A stretch of 64,000 nt of DNA from Stieleria neptunia (GCF_007754155.1 NZ_CP037423.1:5114865-5178864), one strand, 5' to 3'; counted from the stretch's first letter, positions 1 through 8,605 are shown. Notes: generated by a model not told the origin, from the letters alone. Made by a program: numbers and translations.

Positions 1-1195
1 GCTCACACGGCTGCCCGGGCAAACATGGGTCCTCACCTAAGACGACAGCGAGCGGGTAGGTCGCGTCGAAACTGGCGAAGACCTGACGCATCACGATCAG
101 CAATGGAACGGATAAGAAAATACCCGGCAGTCCCCACATGAATCCCCAAAACGCGACGGCTACCAGGACCACCAACGAACCAACCTTGAGTGACTTTCCT
201 AGGATCGCTGGAGTCACAAACTGACCTTCGACAGCGGTCGTGATCCAAAAACTTGCTGCCATCAAAGCCGCCCGCGAAAAAGAGTCAAAAGCCGTTCCCG
301 CTGCAACAAAAACGACCAGGGTGCCCGCTATCGGACCGAGGTACGGGACAAAGTTGAACAACATCGCCATCGCTCCCCAAAGATACGGAGTCGGCATACC
401 GACGATCCACATCACCAGGGTAACGGCGAGCCCCAGCCCAAGGTTGATCAGCGTAATCTGACCGAGGTAACGGCCGACGCTTTCCTGAATCTCGCCAACC
501 GTTTCCAACACCTGATCGCGTTTTTCTTGGTCCCGCAATACCATCAATACTCGGTTGAGAACGTCATCGCCGTTGCACAACATAAAGAACGTCAGCACAC
601 CGATTGCGGCGACGAATGCCAGCACGTGGCCGGTTTTGTTGATCAGGTATGCCGGGTCCACAATGCTGGGTTTCTCCACCGAAACGGTGACTTCAGCGGA
701 CTCCCGCTGTAACCCCGACGTCGCCGTGTCGAGTTGCTCTTCCGCGCGGTCAACCGTCGTCAGGGGTTCGGCAACCTGGTCAAATTTTCCACGCAGCCTG
801 GTGACACTCTCGGGTGCATCGGCGAGCCAGGTTTGAAGTGGCGTGTACAGCAGAATTGCCGCCAAGGCGATGACTGAAAAGAACACCAGAATCACCATCG
901 CAGACGCAACCGTCTGGCTCAATCCGATACGACACATACGCACCACGCCCGGGCGCAGCGTCAGATAGGCGACCAACGAAATCGTCAGCGGCACCAACAG
1001 GCTACTTGCAACATAGATCGCGCCCAAGACCAGGATGACTGCGATGCAGATGACCCACGGTGAATGAGACGTGGGGCCTGATGCCCGCCCCAGCCGATAG
1101 CGATTGGAACTGACCTCATAACGGGGCAACCGTGACTCCGCAGCCCGATCTTGTCGTTGGGCGTCTTTCATTCGACCGACTCCATCGAATTCCAT
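1..1195 (-). CDS. AI-2E family transporter (PerM/DUF20), C-terminus cut by window edge
   Basis: An open frame on the minus strand runs from an ATG at 1195 to the window edge without a stop, so the C-terminus is missing. The product is an integral membrane protein. It has an N-terminal hydrophobic hairpin, then a hydrophilic, partly coiled segment, then long hydrophobic helices containing GQITLINLGLGLAVTL and FNFVPYLGPIAG, which are typical of the AI-2E/PerM transporter family (PF01594). Members export or move small molecules, and AI-2 transport is shown only for some, so the substrate is unknown. The start at 1195 has AAGGAAGAG just upstream; an in-frame ATG at 1171 is an alternative. Family assignment is firm, function is not. 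Confidence 0.85.
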   Translation of the reverse strand, partial: MEFDGVGRMKDAQRQDRAAESRLPRYEVSSNRYRLGRASGPTSHSPWVICIAVILVLGAIYVASSLLVPLTISLVAYLTLRPGVVRMCRIGLSQTVASAMVILVFFSVIALAAILLYTPLQTWLADAPESVTRLRGKFDQVAEPLTTVDRAEEQLDTATSGLQRESAEVTVSVEKPSIVDPAYLINKTGHVLAFVAAIGVLTFFMLCNGDDVLNRVLMVLRDQEKRDQVLETVGEIQESVGRYLGQITLINLGLGLAVTLVMWIVGMPTPYLWGAMAMLFNFVPYLGPIAGTLVVFVAAGTAFDSFSRAALMAASFWITTAVEGQFVTPAILGKSLKVGSLVVLVAVAFWGFMWGLPGIFLSVPLLIVMRQVFASFDATYPLAVVLGEDPCLPGQPCE

Positions 1196-1630
1196 TTCTC
1201 TTCCTTGGCCGCCAAAGTGACCCGACGCAACGATGGTTTCGACGATCGGTGCTTTTGCGGTATCAGACTCATCGTGTTCCCTCATCGTCATGGATCGGCG
1301 TGATCGTCGGGTTTCGGATGCCGACGGGAGTCTCGCGGCATCCACCCGGAGAATGCAAACGATGTGCCGCGGGGTGCCCCGGGATTCTGTCGCGATGCAA
1401 ACGCTCGGAGCTGACGCGATGTCGGTGGTTGGTTGAGAGCGTGATCAATTACCCGATCGTAGTCATCCGATCACGGAGTTATCCGATCGCGGAAACCTGG
1501 CAGATCGATCGATGAAGGACTGTGTCTACGCAACGCTGGTGTTCAAATCCGCCGCAACGTCGATGCGACTTCCGCCATCGTGATCGCTATCGAACCAATC
1601 GACCGATGGTCTTGACGAGGTAACACCGTT
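1196..1630. other. Intergenic region, no gene seen
   Basis: This stretch separates the divergently read permease gene and the lipoprotein gene. Short frames on both strands lack family features and ribosome binding sites. The half closer to 1500 contains several CCGATCG or GATCG words, but I see no clear regular repeat. Confidence 0.5.
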
Positions 1631-1645
1631 TGGCACACCGCTTGC
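1631..1645 (+). promoter_or_regulatory. Sigma-54 (-24/-12) promoter for the lipoprotein gene
   Basis: TGGCAC, five bases, then TTGC matches the sigma-54 core TGGCAC-N5-TTGC exactly. It lies about 90 bases before the lipoprotein start and points at it. A second match sits before the next operon (2371-2385). Confidence 0.75.
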
Positions 1646-1737
1646 GACGATTCCTGCCGACTCGAACAAAACGCTGTCTCTCGGAACGTGCCGAAGCGTC
1701 GGCGACCTTGAAACTCGATTCCCAATTAGGAACGACA

Positions 1738-2070
1738 ATGAAAACCTTATTGACAATGCTGACTGTTGCCATCGGATTGACGTTCGTCGGCTGCGACGAC
1801 TCCGTCTATGACGAGCGAGCCGAACAGGTACGGGACACCTCACAGGATGTTGCCGCGGAGGTTCGCGACACTTATGACGCTGCGGCCGAAAACGTCGAAG
1901 ATCGGTACGAATCGGCACGTCCGGCTCTCGAAGAATCCGCTGAAGAACGGGCCGAAGAAATCGAAGACCGAGGCGAAACCGTCGCGGACCGCGTGGAAGA
2001 TGCCGGTGAACGTCGTGCAGACAATCTCGAAGAATTGGATGACGACGAGGTCGTTACCGAAATCGAGTAG
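1738..2070 (+). CDS. Small charged lipoprotein
   Basis: The 110-residue product starts with a lipoprotein signal: a Lys, a hydrophobic stretch, then the lipobox-like FVGC with Cys19. The rest is very acidic and rich in Ala, Glu, Asp and Arg, with a repeating pattern (RDTSQDVAAEVRDTYD and similar) expected of an extended helix or coiled coil. The frame is open further upstream, but AGGA about nine bases before ATG 1738 and the signal sequence decide the start. It is read from its own sigma-54 promoter and ends at a strong terminator. Such proteins are often envelope-stress linked; no specific function can be given. Confidence 0.8.
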   Translation: MKTLLTMLTVAIGLTFVGCDDSVYDERAEQVRDTSQDVAAEVRDTYDAAAENVEDRYESARPALEESAEERAEEIEDRGETVADRVEDAGERRADNLEELDDDEVVTEIE

Positions 2071-2133
2071 ATCTCATCGATCAAACAGATGTCTTGCCGC
2101 GGATCTCCGCTGAGGTATGACAACAATCTTTCA

Positions 2134-2164
2134 ACAGCCGGCGACTCCGCCGGCTGTTTTTTTT
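2134..2164 (+). terminator. Rho-independent terminator after the lipoprotein gene
   Basis: A perfect 10-bp GC-rich stem (ACAGCCGGCG with its complement) and a four-base loop are followed by eight T residues. Confidence 0.95.
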
Positions 2165-2370
2165 GGCTCCGACGGCAGCAGACATACCGACGCGTTGGAT
2201 GCAGAGGACGCGCGACACTCTTGTAAAACGACGCCGGTCAATCGTCACCACTCGGAACGTCGCTTGTGCACGGATCTCATCTGCACCGCATCGACCACGT
2301 CGAGTGATAAGCCATCACCAACTGTGGTGCATCCGTCCAGATCGTGACTCAACGCGTCTCTCAGAAGCAT

Positions 2371-2385
2371 TGGCACAACACTTGC
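2371..2385 (+). promoter_or_regulatory. Sigma-54 promoter for the membrane/stress operon
   Basis: TGGCAC-AACAC-TTGC matches the sigma-54 core and lies about 50 bases before the start of the first operon gene at 2434. With the flanking bases, TTGGCACAACACTTGCGAC, it differs from the 1631 site only in the spacer. Confidence 0.75.
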
Positions 2386-2433
2386 GACTTCTTGATGCAT
2401 CTCACCCCACCACTCGCATGAAGGAGTTTGAGA

Positions 2434-3141
2434 ATGATTCAAACCACCAAAGGCGTGACCAGCGGAAATCCGGATGCGACGGTCGCACCTGATAACGCGG
2501 CACCCGAACAAGAACACCAGGGCGCGGACTACGCCAAACAAAGGGCGTCGGAAGTTTCCGCGACCGTGAAGCAGACCGCATCGGTCAAGCAAGAGGAACT
2601 CAAGCAGCAAGCTGCCGAGGTGGCCGACGTCGCAAAGCAGAAGGCCAGTGAAGCGGCCGAGCAAGCGAAACAATCCGGCGCTCAGTATGCTCGCGAGAAG
2701 AAACTACGTCTGGCCGAAGAGATCGGGGTCTTCAGCGGAGCGATCCGCAAGGCTTCCGGAAAGTTGCACGACGAGCAACATGATTCGATTGCGAGCTACG
2801 TCGACGCAGCTGCCGGGCAACTGGACCAATTTCGTCAATCACTCGAATCGAAAGACATCGGAGAGATCGTCGACGACGTTCAAGACTTCGCGCGGCGTCG
2901 GCCCGAGATCGTCTATGGCGGGCTGTTCGTTGCCGGCTTGGCCGCCATGCGTTTTCTAAAGGCGTCCAAACCCGCTTGCCAGCGAAAGGTCAGTCCTCAC
3001 GATCTGTCGCACCACGACAATCGACCACCTGCGGCGTTCGGCCATGCCCCCTCGAGCCACCCCAATCCGCCCCGGCCCCAGTCGTCGGTCGATCACCAGG
3101 GGCACACCACGTTCGACCAAATGGGAGGCCCCACGTCATGA
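2434..3141 (+). CDS. YqjD/ElaB-like membrane-anchored helical protein
   Basis: The N-terminal half is a long, Ala/Glu/Lys/Gln-rich helix with repeats such as EVADVAKQKASEAAEQAKQ. A central conserved-looking part follows (EEIGVFSGAIRKASGKL), then one hydrophobic segment near RRPEIVYGGLFVAGLAAMRF, then a Pro/His-rich tail. This resembles the membrane-anchored YqjD/DUF883-like proteins, some of which bind ribosomes or are stress-induced. The ATG at 2434 is seven bases after AAGGAG; a TTG six bases upstream is too close to that site. The gene overlaps the next by ATGA, so the two are translationally coupled. Confidence 0.75.
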   Translation: MIQTTKGVTSGNPDATVAPDNAAPEQEHQGADYAKQRASEVSATVKQTASVKQEELKQQAAEVADVAKQKASEAAEQAKQSGAQYAREKKLRLAEEIGVFSGAIRKASGKLHDEQHDSIASYVDAAAGQLDQFRQSLESKDIGEIVDDVQDFARRRPEIVYGGLFVAGLAAMRFLKASKPACQRKVSPHDLSHHDNRPPAAFGHAPSSHPNPPRPQSSVDHQGHTTFDQMGGPTS

Positions 3142-3596
3142 GTACCGGATACCAAACCAACGGAACGAACCGTGTCGCTGATTCCGATATCAACGACCCT
3201 CGTTCGCTGAGCGACCTGATCAAAGAACTTCGCGACGAGTCCGTCGCGTTGGTCCGCGAAGAAGTCGCGTTGGCGAAAACGGAGATGAGCGAGAAGGCAA
3301 ACGTGGTCGGACGAAATTCGGCCCTGCTGATCGTTGGCGGCGCTGTCGCCCACCTCGGACTCATCTTTCTCTTACTCGCCGTCTCGTACGGCTTGTACGT
3401 CGCGATCGGGCTGGCGGGATTACCGGTTCATGCCTTGTGGATCGCCCCGTTGATCGTCGGACTCGTGGTCGGCGGAATCGGATTGGCAATGTTCGCGAAA
3501 GCGAAAGAGACACTGGCCAACTTCTCGCCGGTACCCGAACGAACGAAACAATCTTTGAAGGAGGACAAGCAATGGCTACAAGCCAAAACCAAGTGA
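3138..3596 (+). CDS. Phage-holin-superfamily III (YqjE-type) membrane protein
   Basis: The 152-residue protein has an N-terminal amphipathic part (LSDLIKELRDESVALVREEV, then ALAKTEMSEKA), followed by two strong membrane helices separated by a short loop around GLAGLPVHALW. This is the pattern of the holin-X/YqjE superfamily (PF07332). In chromosomal operons beside YqjD-like genes these proteins are thought to be envelope or stress proteins, not lysis holins. The start is the ATGA overlap with the upstream stop. The gene ends inside the next gene (25-bp overlap), so all three are one operon. Confidence 0.8.
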   Translation: MSTGYQTNGTNRVADSDINDPRSLSDLIKELRDESVALVREEVALAKTEMSEKANVVGRNSALLIVGGAVAHLGLIFLLLAVSYGLYVAIGLAGLPVHALWIAPLIVGLVVGGIGLAMFAKAKETLANFSPVPERTKQSLKEDKQWLQAKTK

Positions 3597-4966
3597 ACAA
3601 GAATGGTCACTACGACAACAGGACTCACGTCAACCGCGTCCCCCCGATCGACGACCTTGAACATCGCGATAGCGGTGAAATCAAGCGACGGATCGACCAG
3701 ACACGTGGTGCAATGGATGAAACACTGGATGAACTTGGCGAACGGTTAAATCCCCGCAATCTCCTCGATGACGTCATCTCCATCTTTCGCAGCCCCCAGA
3801 CGCGTGATACTGCCAAACGTGCAAGCGATGCCGCGAGCGACTTTGCCAGTAATCTCTCTCGACAGGTCAGTGAAAACCCGATCGGCGCGACCCTTGTGGG
3901 TGCCGGATTGGCATGGCTCGCGCTGGGCAGTCGACGTGACACGGTGGACCCGGATGATGATGCGGAGATGACCGACTTCGACGACCAGCCGTACTACACC
4001 GAAAACGACTTGTTGCTCGACCCCCGTTACGACGGCAGTCGACATCAACCGGAAATCATCGTTCCGGAAAGCTTCGACGACGATGAGGATTCTCAGAGTA
4101 CGCTGCGTAGAGCTAGAGACCAAGTATCCTCAGCCGCTTCCACCGCCGGCGATGCTCTCGGCTCCACGTGGGAATCGACGAAGGCGGGGGCCTCGTCCGC
4201 CGCCGAATCTGCTTCGGACGCCACCAATCGCGCCGGCAACGCGGTCAGCGCGGCCGCGTCATCGGTCGTTTCCGGTGCCAAATCCGCCGCATCGTCGGTT
4301 GGAGAAGCGGTTTCATCGGCGACAGCGTCGACCAGCGAAGCATCCCGCCGCGCGTACCTGCGGAGCCGCGCCGTTGCACGCGATGCGGGTCGCGTGACTC
4401 GACGCGCCGGACGACGGTCTGGACGGCAACTCTCCGATGCGACCTCCCAGACCGGAGACCATGTTGCGCAGGTGTACGACAGAACTACCCGCCGGGTTCA
4501 ACGTGCCCACGATGAGACGCCGTTAGCGTTGGGACTGGGAATCCTTGCACTAGGTGCAATTACCGGCGCGCTAATTCCACGAACCCGCCGTGAAGATGAA
4601 TGGATGGGCGAACAGTCGGATGCGGTGACGCGAGAGGCTCAACGACAAGCCGAACGGGCGATCAACCGTGGTCAGGAAGCCGTCGAAAACACGGTGGAAG
4701 CGGCCAAGCAATCTGCCCAGTCGCAAGGTCTGACCGGGGATAGCCTCGCCGAACGAGCAACACGCGTCGTTGAGAAGGCATCCGATTCGATCCGCGAGGC
4801 CGCTAGAGAGGAAAGGTTGCATCCCGAGCAACTGAGAAGCGATGCCGAGACGGTGGCCGAAGACGCCAAACAGCAAGCGATGGCAGAAGGGACGGACGCC
4901 AAGCAGGCTGCCAAGGCTGAAGTCGCACAGATGGACGAGGATGCGAAAAAGGCGATCGATAGCTAG
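3572..4966 (+). CDS. DUF3618-domain membrane protein with long Ala/Ser-rich helices
   Basis: The product has 464 residues. Near residues 25-60 it carries a DUF3618-like motif (EIKRRIDQTRGAMDETLDEL). A hydrophobic stretch (GATLVGAGLAWLALGS) and an acidic linker follow. A long low-complexity Ala/Ser/Thr region and a second hydrophobic helix (LGLGILALGAITGALIP) precede a charged helical tail. GGAGG eight bases before ATG 3572 fixes the start inside the preceding gene; the longer upstream frame is not needed. DUF3618 genes commonly sit with YqjE-like holin genes, as here. Biochemical role unknown. Confidence 0.8.
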   Translation: MATSQNQVNKNGHYDNRTHVNRVPPIDDLEHRDSGEIKRRIDQTRGAMDETLDELGERLNPRNLLDDVISIFRSPQTRDTAKRASDAASDFASNLSRQVSENPIGATLVGAGLAWLALGSRRDTVDPDDDAEMTDFDDQPYYTENDLLLDPRYDGSRHQPEIIVPESFDDDEDSQSTLRRARDQVSSAASTAGDALGSTWESTKAGASSAAESASDATNRAGNAVSAAASSVVSGAKSAASSVGEAVSSATASTSEASRRAYLRSRAVARDAGRVTRRAGRRSGRQLSDATSQTGDHVAQVYDRTTRRVQRAHDETPLALGLGILALGAITGALIPRTRREDEWMGEQSDAVTREAQRQAERAINRGQEAVENTVEAAKQSAQSQGLTGDSLAERATRVVEKASDSIREAAREERLHPEQLRSDAETVAEDAKQQAMAEGTDAKQAAKAEVAQMDEDAKKAIDS

Positions 4967-5011
4967 ACCGCTTACGGCACCGGCGACAACAATATTCCCA
5001 GCGGTGCACAG

Positions 5012-5052
5012 AGCCAGCGGACGATCGACGTCGTCCGCTGGCTACTGTTTTT
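5012..5052 (+). terminator. Rho-independent terminator of the membrane/stress operon
   Basis: AGCCAGCGGACGA pairs with its exact complement across a six-base loop, and a TTTTT run follows three bases later. It closes the 2434-4966 operon. Confidence 0.9.
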
Positions 5053-5115
5053 GGCTAATTTGGTAAATCGCCTTCAATCATGGCTGAGGAAGTCGAAGTG
5101 CGATTGGGTGCTGTG

Positions 5116-5175
5116 ATTTGGTGCCAACCCGTAGCTGGGTAGCATCGGTTACACTTGGTGGGTAGCACCATTCAT
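5116..5175 (+). repeat. TIR element, internally deleted copy (copy A)
   Basis: TTTGGTGCCA joins directly to ACCCGTAGCTGGGTAGCATC and ends with TTGGTGGGTAGCACCATTCAT. Full copies of this family (see 8315) have about 45 more bases in the middle. The flanking 5053-5315 holds no gene. Confidence 0.75.
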
Positions 5176-5315
5176 TCATTCGCAAGGAAGTGGCGTAAGC
5201 TTCCAGCTTGCGTTTGACGAGTGACGAGTGAAACGAGACGGCAAGCTGGACGCATACCCCACTGCTAAAAACAGACAAAGCACTCGCGTGACCCTGCAAC
5301 GCGGTTCGTGCCCGT

Positions 5316-6557
5316 TTACAGCGAACGCAAGAACTGCACGAGATCGGCCTTTTCCTCCGGCGTCAGGTCCAATCCGAACCACAGATCATAGATCTCGACA
5401 ACGTCTTCGAGTGTCTCGGCACTGCCGTCATGAAAATACGGGGCGTGCTGCCACAATCCTCGCAGCGGCGTCGTGCGCCATTTCTTTGTGATCGATGCCG
5501 GCCGCAGGGCGTAGGCCGGATTGGTGGGGATGAATTCCGGATCCCACAACAAGGGAGCATCAGTGAACGTCGGCGGAACATGGCACGTCGCGCAGCCAGC
5601 TTTGTTGATGAAGATCTCCTCCCCCCGCGCCGCGGCGGCGGGGTCAAAAAATCCGTCCGGCGGCGGCGGGGTCTTGAGGGTGAGCTGATACTTCAGCAGG
5701 GCGTTCAGCTTGGGTCTCACGCGATCGGGTCTTACCCGGATGTCCAGCCCCAGCGCGGGTTCAAAGAACGACCCTTGGCCGTGCATCTGGGTCACGGCAA
5801 CGTAGCGATTCCAATAAGAAATCGGCCCCACGCCCAAAAATGTCTCCAATTCGACGCCTTGCAGCCCGTAGGCCGGCGGGAGCACAACGGGGAGACTCTG
5901 GCTATCCTGATTGAAGTACGGGTCGTAGCGTCCCGGGCCCCAGCTGCGAAAGACCTCCTTCGTGCTCTCGTCAATCGCGGGTGAACTCGCAACGATCGCA
6001 CCGACGTTCAGATCCAGGTTGGCCCAGCCATCGAGACGCGAGCCGATCCCCGGCGCGACCGAGTCATCCACCACCGAATGACAGAGCGCGCAAGTGGTCC
6101 CCAGTTTGACGATCTGCAGGTCGCCGGTTTTTCGATTCCTCTTCACCTTCGCTTTCAGCCCCAGGACGGCATCACGCCGCAGCAGTTCAAGCGTGGTCTG
6201 CGGATCTTCGAGATCGGCTCGGCCAAGAAAGTCTTTCGGAAGCCGATCGGCGTCGACCTTCAAGCCGAGCTCCAAGGCGGTCAGTGGATCGACGGCGGTT
6301 TGGATGACTTCGTGAAGACGGAGCTGACCGGTCCAAAAGGGCTCGTTGCCGAAGGTGTCATGGCGAAAGATCTGCTTTCCGGGCATTGCCCGAGCGATGC
6401 CACCGCGATGATGATGCCGGCGTGAGAACGAGCCGTCTTCAGAATGTACGGCCTTGAACGCAAAGGCCCCCGCCAAAAACAAGAACAAGCAGAGCAGTGT
6501 GGTTAGACGCCGCTTGCTTCCCGCCATGGGGTGCAAGTTACGGTAGTTGAAATGCAT
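5316..6557 (-). CDS. Di-haem cytochrome c peroxidase/MauG-family protein
   Basis: The 413-residue protein has an N-terminal signal anchor (KRRLTTLLCLFLFLAGAFAF) and two CxxCH haem c sites, CALCH (156-160) and CATCH (322-326). The second is followed by the typical PLRGLWQHAPYFHDG stretch with a probable distal ligand and the tail motif TPEEKADLVQFL. This is the di-haem cytochrome c peroxidase/MauG superfamily, acting in the periplasm in peroxide reduction or oxidative maturation. The first haem domain is shorter than in classical CcpA enzymes, so peroxidase activity is not certain. AAGGAG five bases before ATG 6557 supports the start; an internal Met at residue 11 is an alternative. Confidence 0.85.
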   Translation of the reverse strand: MHFNYRNLHPMAGSKRRLTTLLCLFLFLAGAFAFKAVHSEDGSFSRRHHHRGGIARAMPGKQIFRHDTFGNEPFWTGQLRLHEVIQTAVDPLTALELGLKVDADRLPKDFLGRADLEDPQTTLELLRRDAVLGLKAKVKRNRKTGDLQIVKLGTTCALCHSVVDDSVAPGIGSRLDGWANLDLNVGAIVASSPAIDESTKEVFRSWGPGRYDPYFNQDSQSLPVVLPPAYGLQGVELETFLGVGPISYWNRYVAVTQMHGQGSFFEPALGLDIRVRPDRVRPKLNALLKYQLTLKTPPPPDGFFDPAAAARGEEIFINKAGCATCHVPPTFTDAPLLWDPEFIPTNPAYALRPASITKKWRTTPLRGLWQHAPYFHDGSAETLEDVVEIYDLWFGLDLTPEEKADLVQFLRSL

Positions 6558-6865
6558 GCCATCTCCTTCTTTGTTGATGATCGCCCACTCCCTGCGTGGG
6601 CCTGCCTATGAAGACGTGTGAGACGAACGCTGATCACTGGCATCAGCGTTGTTCTCACCTACAGAGTGCGGAACAGGCGATCGGTTACAGAAAAGATTGG
6701 GCGATGCTTTGCCTGCGGATTACCAAACTTGTTCGCCTTGTTCCCGGGCTCCCGCCTCCTAGCTGCCATCAGCGCGTGGCAGGCCCCACCGCGGCCGAGC
6801 GTTTCAAGGCGGATCCTTGGAACGAGTTGAAAATCAACACGCCGAATCGCCTGCGGATCAACAGA
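6558..6865. other. Intergenic region with probable promoter of the cytochrome gene
   Basis: This stretch lies between the 3' end of the sigma factor gene and the start of the cytochrome gene, both on the minus strand. I see no gene; overlapping short plus-strand frames are chance. GCCCACTCCCTGCGTGGGC near 6585 can form a small hairpin. Confidence 0.4.
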
Positions 6866-7549
6866 CTATCGGCCTTGGATGCGGCGCATCACGCTTTCGA
6901 CCAGCCGATCACATCGAGCGCCGTCGAACTGGTGGAGCAAGCGGACCTCTTCACCGATTTGTCGATCGATCTTCCGCTGCAGTAACGTCCGCGCTCGGTA
7001 AAGTCGCGTTTTGACGTTCGCTTCCGACAGACGAAGACATTCGGCCGTTTCGCGGGTATCCAGACCGTCGACGACCCTCAGGACGAACACGGTGCGTAAG
7101 TCCTGCGGGAGCGCATCGACGGATCGGACCAGCATGCTTTGAAGTTCTCGGCGACTTGCGTGTTCGAATGGGTCGTCCGTTTTTGCGCTGTCATGCATGG
7201 TACAAGCCTCCGACGGATCGATCTGCAACGATCGAAAACGCTGTCGAATCCTGCGCCGACCGAGGGCTTCGTAGACCGTGATCTTTGTCAGCCACGTGGA
7301 AAACGCAGCGTCGCCCCTGAACTGCGAAAGGTGTTCGTAGGCGCGGACGTACGTCTCCTGAACGGCATCTTCGGCTTCGGCGTCATTTCCCAGAATGCTT
7401 CTCGCCACACGGAACAGACGTTGGTTGTAACGTCGCATCAGGAGTTCAAACGAGGCCAAGTCACCGCCCCGCACACGATCAACGATCGTCTCGTCTGTCA
7501 GCGCATCGGCCCGCATTTCATCGCTCTCCAGTTCGTCACGCTGTCGCAT
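6866..7549 (-). CDS. RNA polymerase ECF sigma factor (RpoE-like)
   Basis: About 227 residues with the two sigma-70 family domains. Region 2 is recognised by LMRRYNQRLFRVARSILGN and AEDAVQETYVRAYEHL, and region 4 by LPQDLRTVFVLRVVDGLD, ETAECLRLSEANVKTRLYRA. The frame opens with GTG at 7579, but ATG 7549 has GGAGGG about nine bases upstream; a third candidate at 7516 also has GGAG. The chosen start overlaps the stop of the DoxX-like gene by 14 bases, so the two are probably one transcript. No anti-sigma gene is adjacent, so control of its activity is not visible here. Confidence 0.9.
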   Translation of the reverse strand: MRQRDELESDEMRADALTDETIVDRVRGGDLASFELLMRRYNQRLFRVARSILGNDAEAEDAVQETYVRAYEHLSQFRGDAAFSTWLTKITVYEALGRRRIRQRFRSLQIDPSEACTMHDSAKTDDPFEHASRRELQSMLVRSVDALPQDLRTVFVLRVVDGLDTRETAECLRLSEANVKTRLYRARTLLQRKIDRQIGEEVRLLHQFDGARCDRLVESVMRRIQGR

Positions 7550-7955
7550 CGGCAACTGTCCCTCCGAACCAATGCTCACCCCGAATCCCGGCGATGCGTC
7601 CCAAACTGTACGCGCCGACTGCCATCACCAGATCACGCACCGCCACATCCAGATACCCGGCCGGAATCAACAGCAGTGCGATCAGCACCAGCCAGGCCAT
7701 CACGACGTACGCTCCAAGTCGAGTGAGCATCGTCAGCACCGCCAATCCGGCAACCATCTCGATGCACCCCACCAGCATCATGAAAGCAGCGGGGCTGACG
7801 GGCAACAGCGGCACGACGAATTCAGGAAGATACTGCTCCCAGTTGGCGAGGATTCCCAGAAACTTGTCCAAGCCCGCCAGAAACGGGACCAGTCCATAGG
7901 CAATCCGCAGCGGATAATACACGGTTTTCAAGGGGGAATGGTCGGATGATTCCAT
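7536..7955 (-). CDS. DoxX-like small membrane protein
   Basis: The 139-residue protein has four hydrophobic helices. The first contains RIAYGLVPFLAGLDKFLG, a DoxX/DoxD-family signature region, and the last ends in LVMAVGAYSLGRIAG. Family members are inner-membrane proteins linked to sulfur or oxidative-stress chemistry, with no single reaction. GGAGA eight bases before ATG 7955 supports the start. It is the first gene of a two-gene unit with the ECF sigma factor, an unusual order that suggests the membrane protein could belong to the stimulus response. Confidence 0.75.
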   Translation of the reverse strand: MESSDHSPLKTVYYPLRIAYGLVPFLAGLDKFLGILANWEQYLPEFVVPLLPVSPAAFMMLVGCIEMVAGLAVLTMLTRLGAYVVMAWLVLIALLLIPAGYLDVAVRDLVMAVGAYSLGRIAGIRGEHWFGGTVADATA

Positions 7956-8314
7956 GGGACATGTCTCCGGTTGAGAGGTTCAGATGTGTGTTTCCTCCCC
8001 TTACAGAGCGAGCAACTTCAATTTGGTGACAACAAATTCGGCGGCCCGCAAAAACTCCGGCGGCCGCCCCTTCTCCGATGGTCAACCACGACGACGATCC
8101 GACAAGCCTGCGCCGTAAGCACGCCCCCATCAACGGAAACACCTATTGAGTGCCACCCACCGACAAATGATTTGAGATGGCAGAAAAATCAGGGGCAGAA
8201 AAATGGAACGGGATGGAGGGGAGAACGGGCGGCAGGAAAATGGCTGGCAAGAAAAGAGGGCACGGAGAGACCTAGACGCCAACGAGCTGAACCAGACTCA
8301 AAATAGGGCCCTCC
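7956..8314. other. Gene-free stretch before the repeat block
   Basis: This holds the upstream region of the DoxX-like gene and then repeat material. No coding sequence is supported. Confidence 0.5.
8167..8255 (+). repeat. GGCAGAAAAATG-type irregular tandem repeat
   Basis: The words GGCAGAAAAATC, GGGCAGAAAAATGG, GGCAGGAAAATGG and GGCAAGAAAAG recur at irregular spacing. The first 40 bases, AATGATTTGAGATGGCAG onward, recur almost identically at 20234-20275, so this is a dispersed family. Confidence 0.75.
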
Positions 8315-8420
8315 ATTTGGTGCCACCCACCAAACCAGCATGGCAACGCAGGCGTACGCACCTGCTAGCAAACCCGTAGCTGGGTAACATCGGCTGCCGT
8401 TGATGGGTGGCACCATTCAT
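8315..8420 (+). repeat. ~105-bp TIR element, full copy B
   Basis: It is bounded by GGTGCCACCCACC and its inverted copy (one mismatch, GATGGGTGGCACC). The interior holds GCAGG-CGTACGCA-CCTGC and CCCGTAGCTGGG, both self-complementary. Copies C to G share the same layout, as expected for a non-autonomous MITE-like element or a structured RNA-encoding repeat. No coding capacity is seen. Confidence 0.85.
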
Positions 8421-8496
8421 CGATTCATCGGTGGCACCATTCATCGCCGCACCATTCATCGCCCGCTGTAAAGAACCCCACCCTGTTAGAAATTGG

Positions 8497-8570
8497 CCCA
8501 CGGATAGCAGCGCGAACCCACGGATGTTTTGATGCCTGTGATCCGTGGGTTCGCCCTGCTATCCGTGGGT
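8497..8570. repeat. ~75-bp palindrome family, copy 1
   Basis: CCCACGGATAGCAGCGCGAA at the left pairs with TTCGCCCTGCTATCCGTGGG at the right, around a second inner pair of CCCACGGAT/ATCCGTGGG. Almost identical copies are at 10601-10674 and 18538-18613. Confidence 0.85.
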
Positions 8571-8605
8571 TTTCATCAGTCGCAACGATGCTGCAATATG
8601 GTGCA

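Noticed and set aside
1132..1515. 127-residue plus-strand frame
   Set aside because: No family features or ribosome binding site; its left end overlaps the start of the permease gene on the other strand.
2245..2673. 142-residue minus-strand frame with Leu-rich stretches
   Set aside because: It is the antisense of the YqjD-like gene and its promoter region; apparent hydrophobic parts come from the Lys/Gln-rich codons read backwards.
3138..3596. Phage lysis holin and thus a prophage
   Set aside because: No other phage genes nearby; operon with YqjD-like and DUF3618 genes is the usual non-phage setting.
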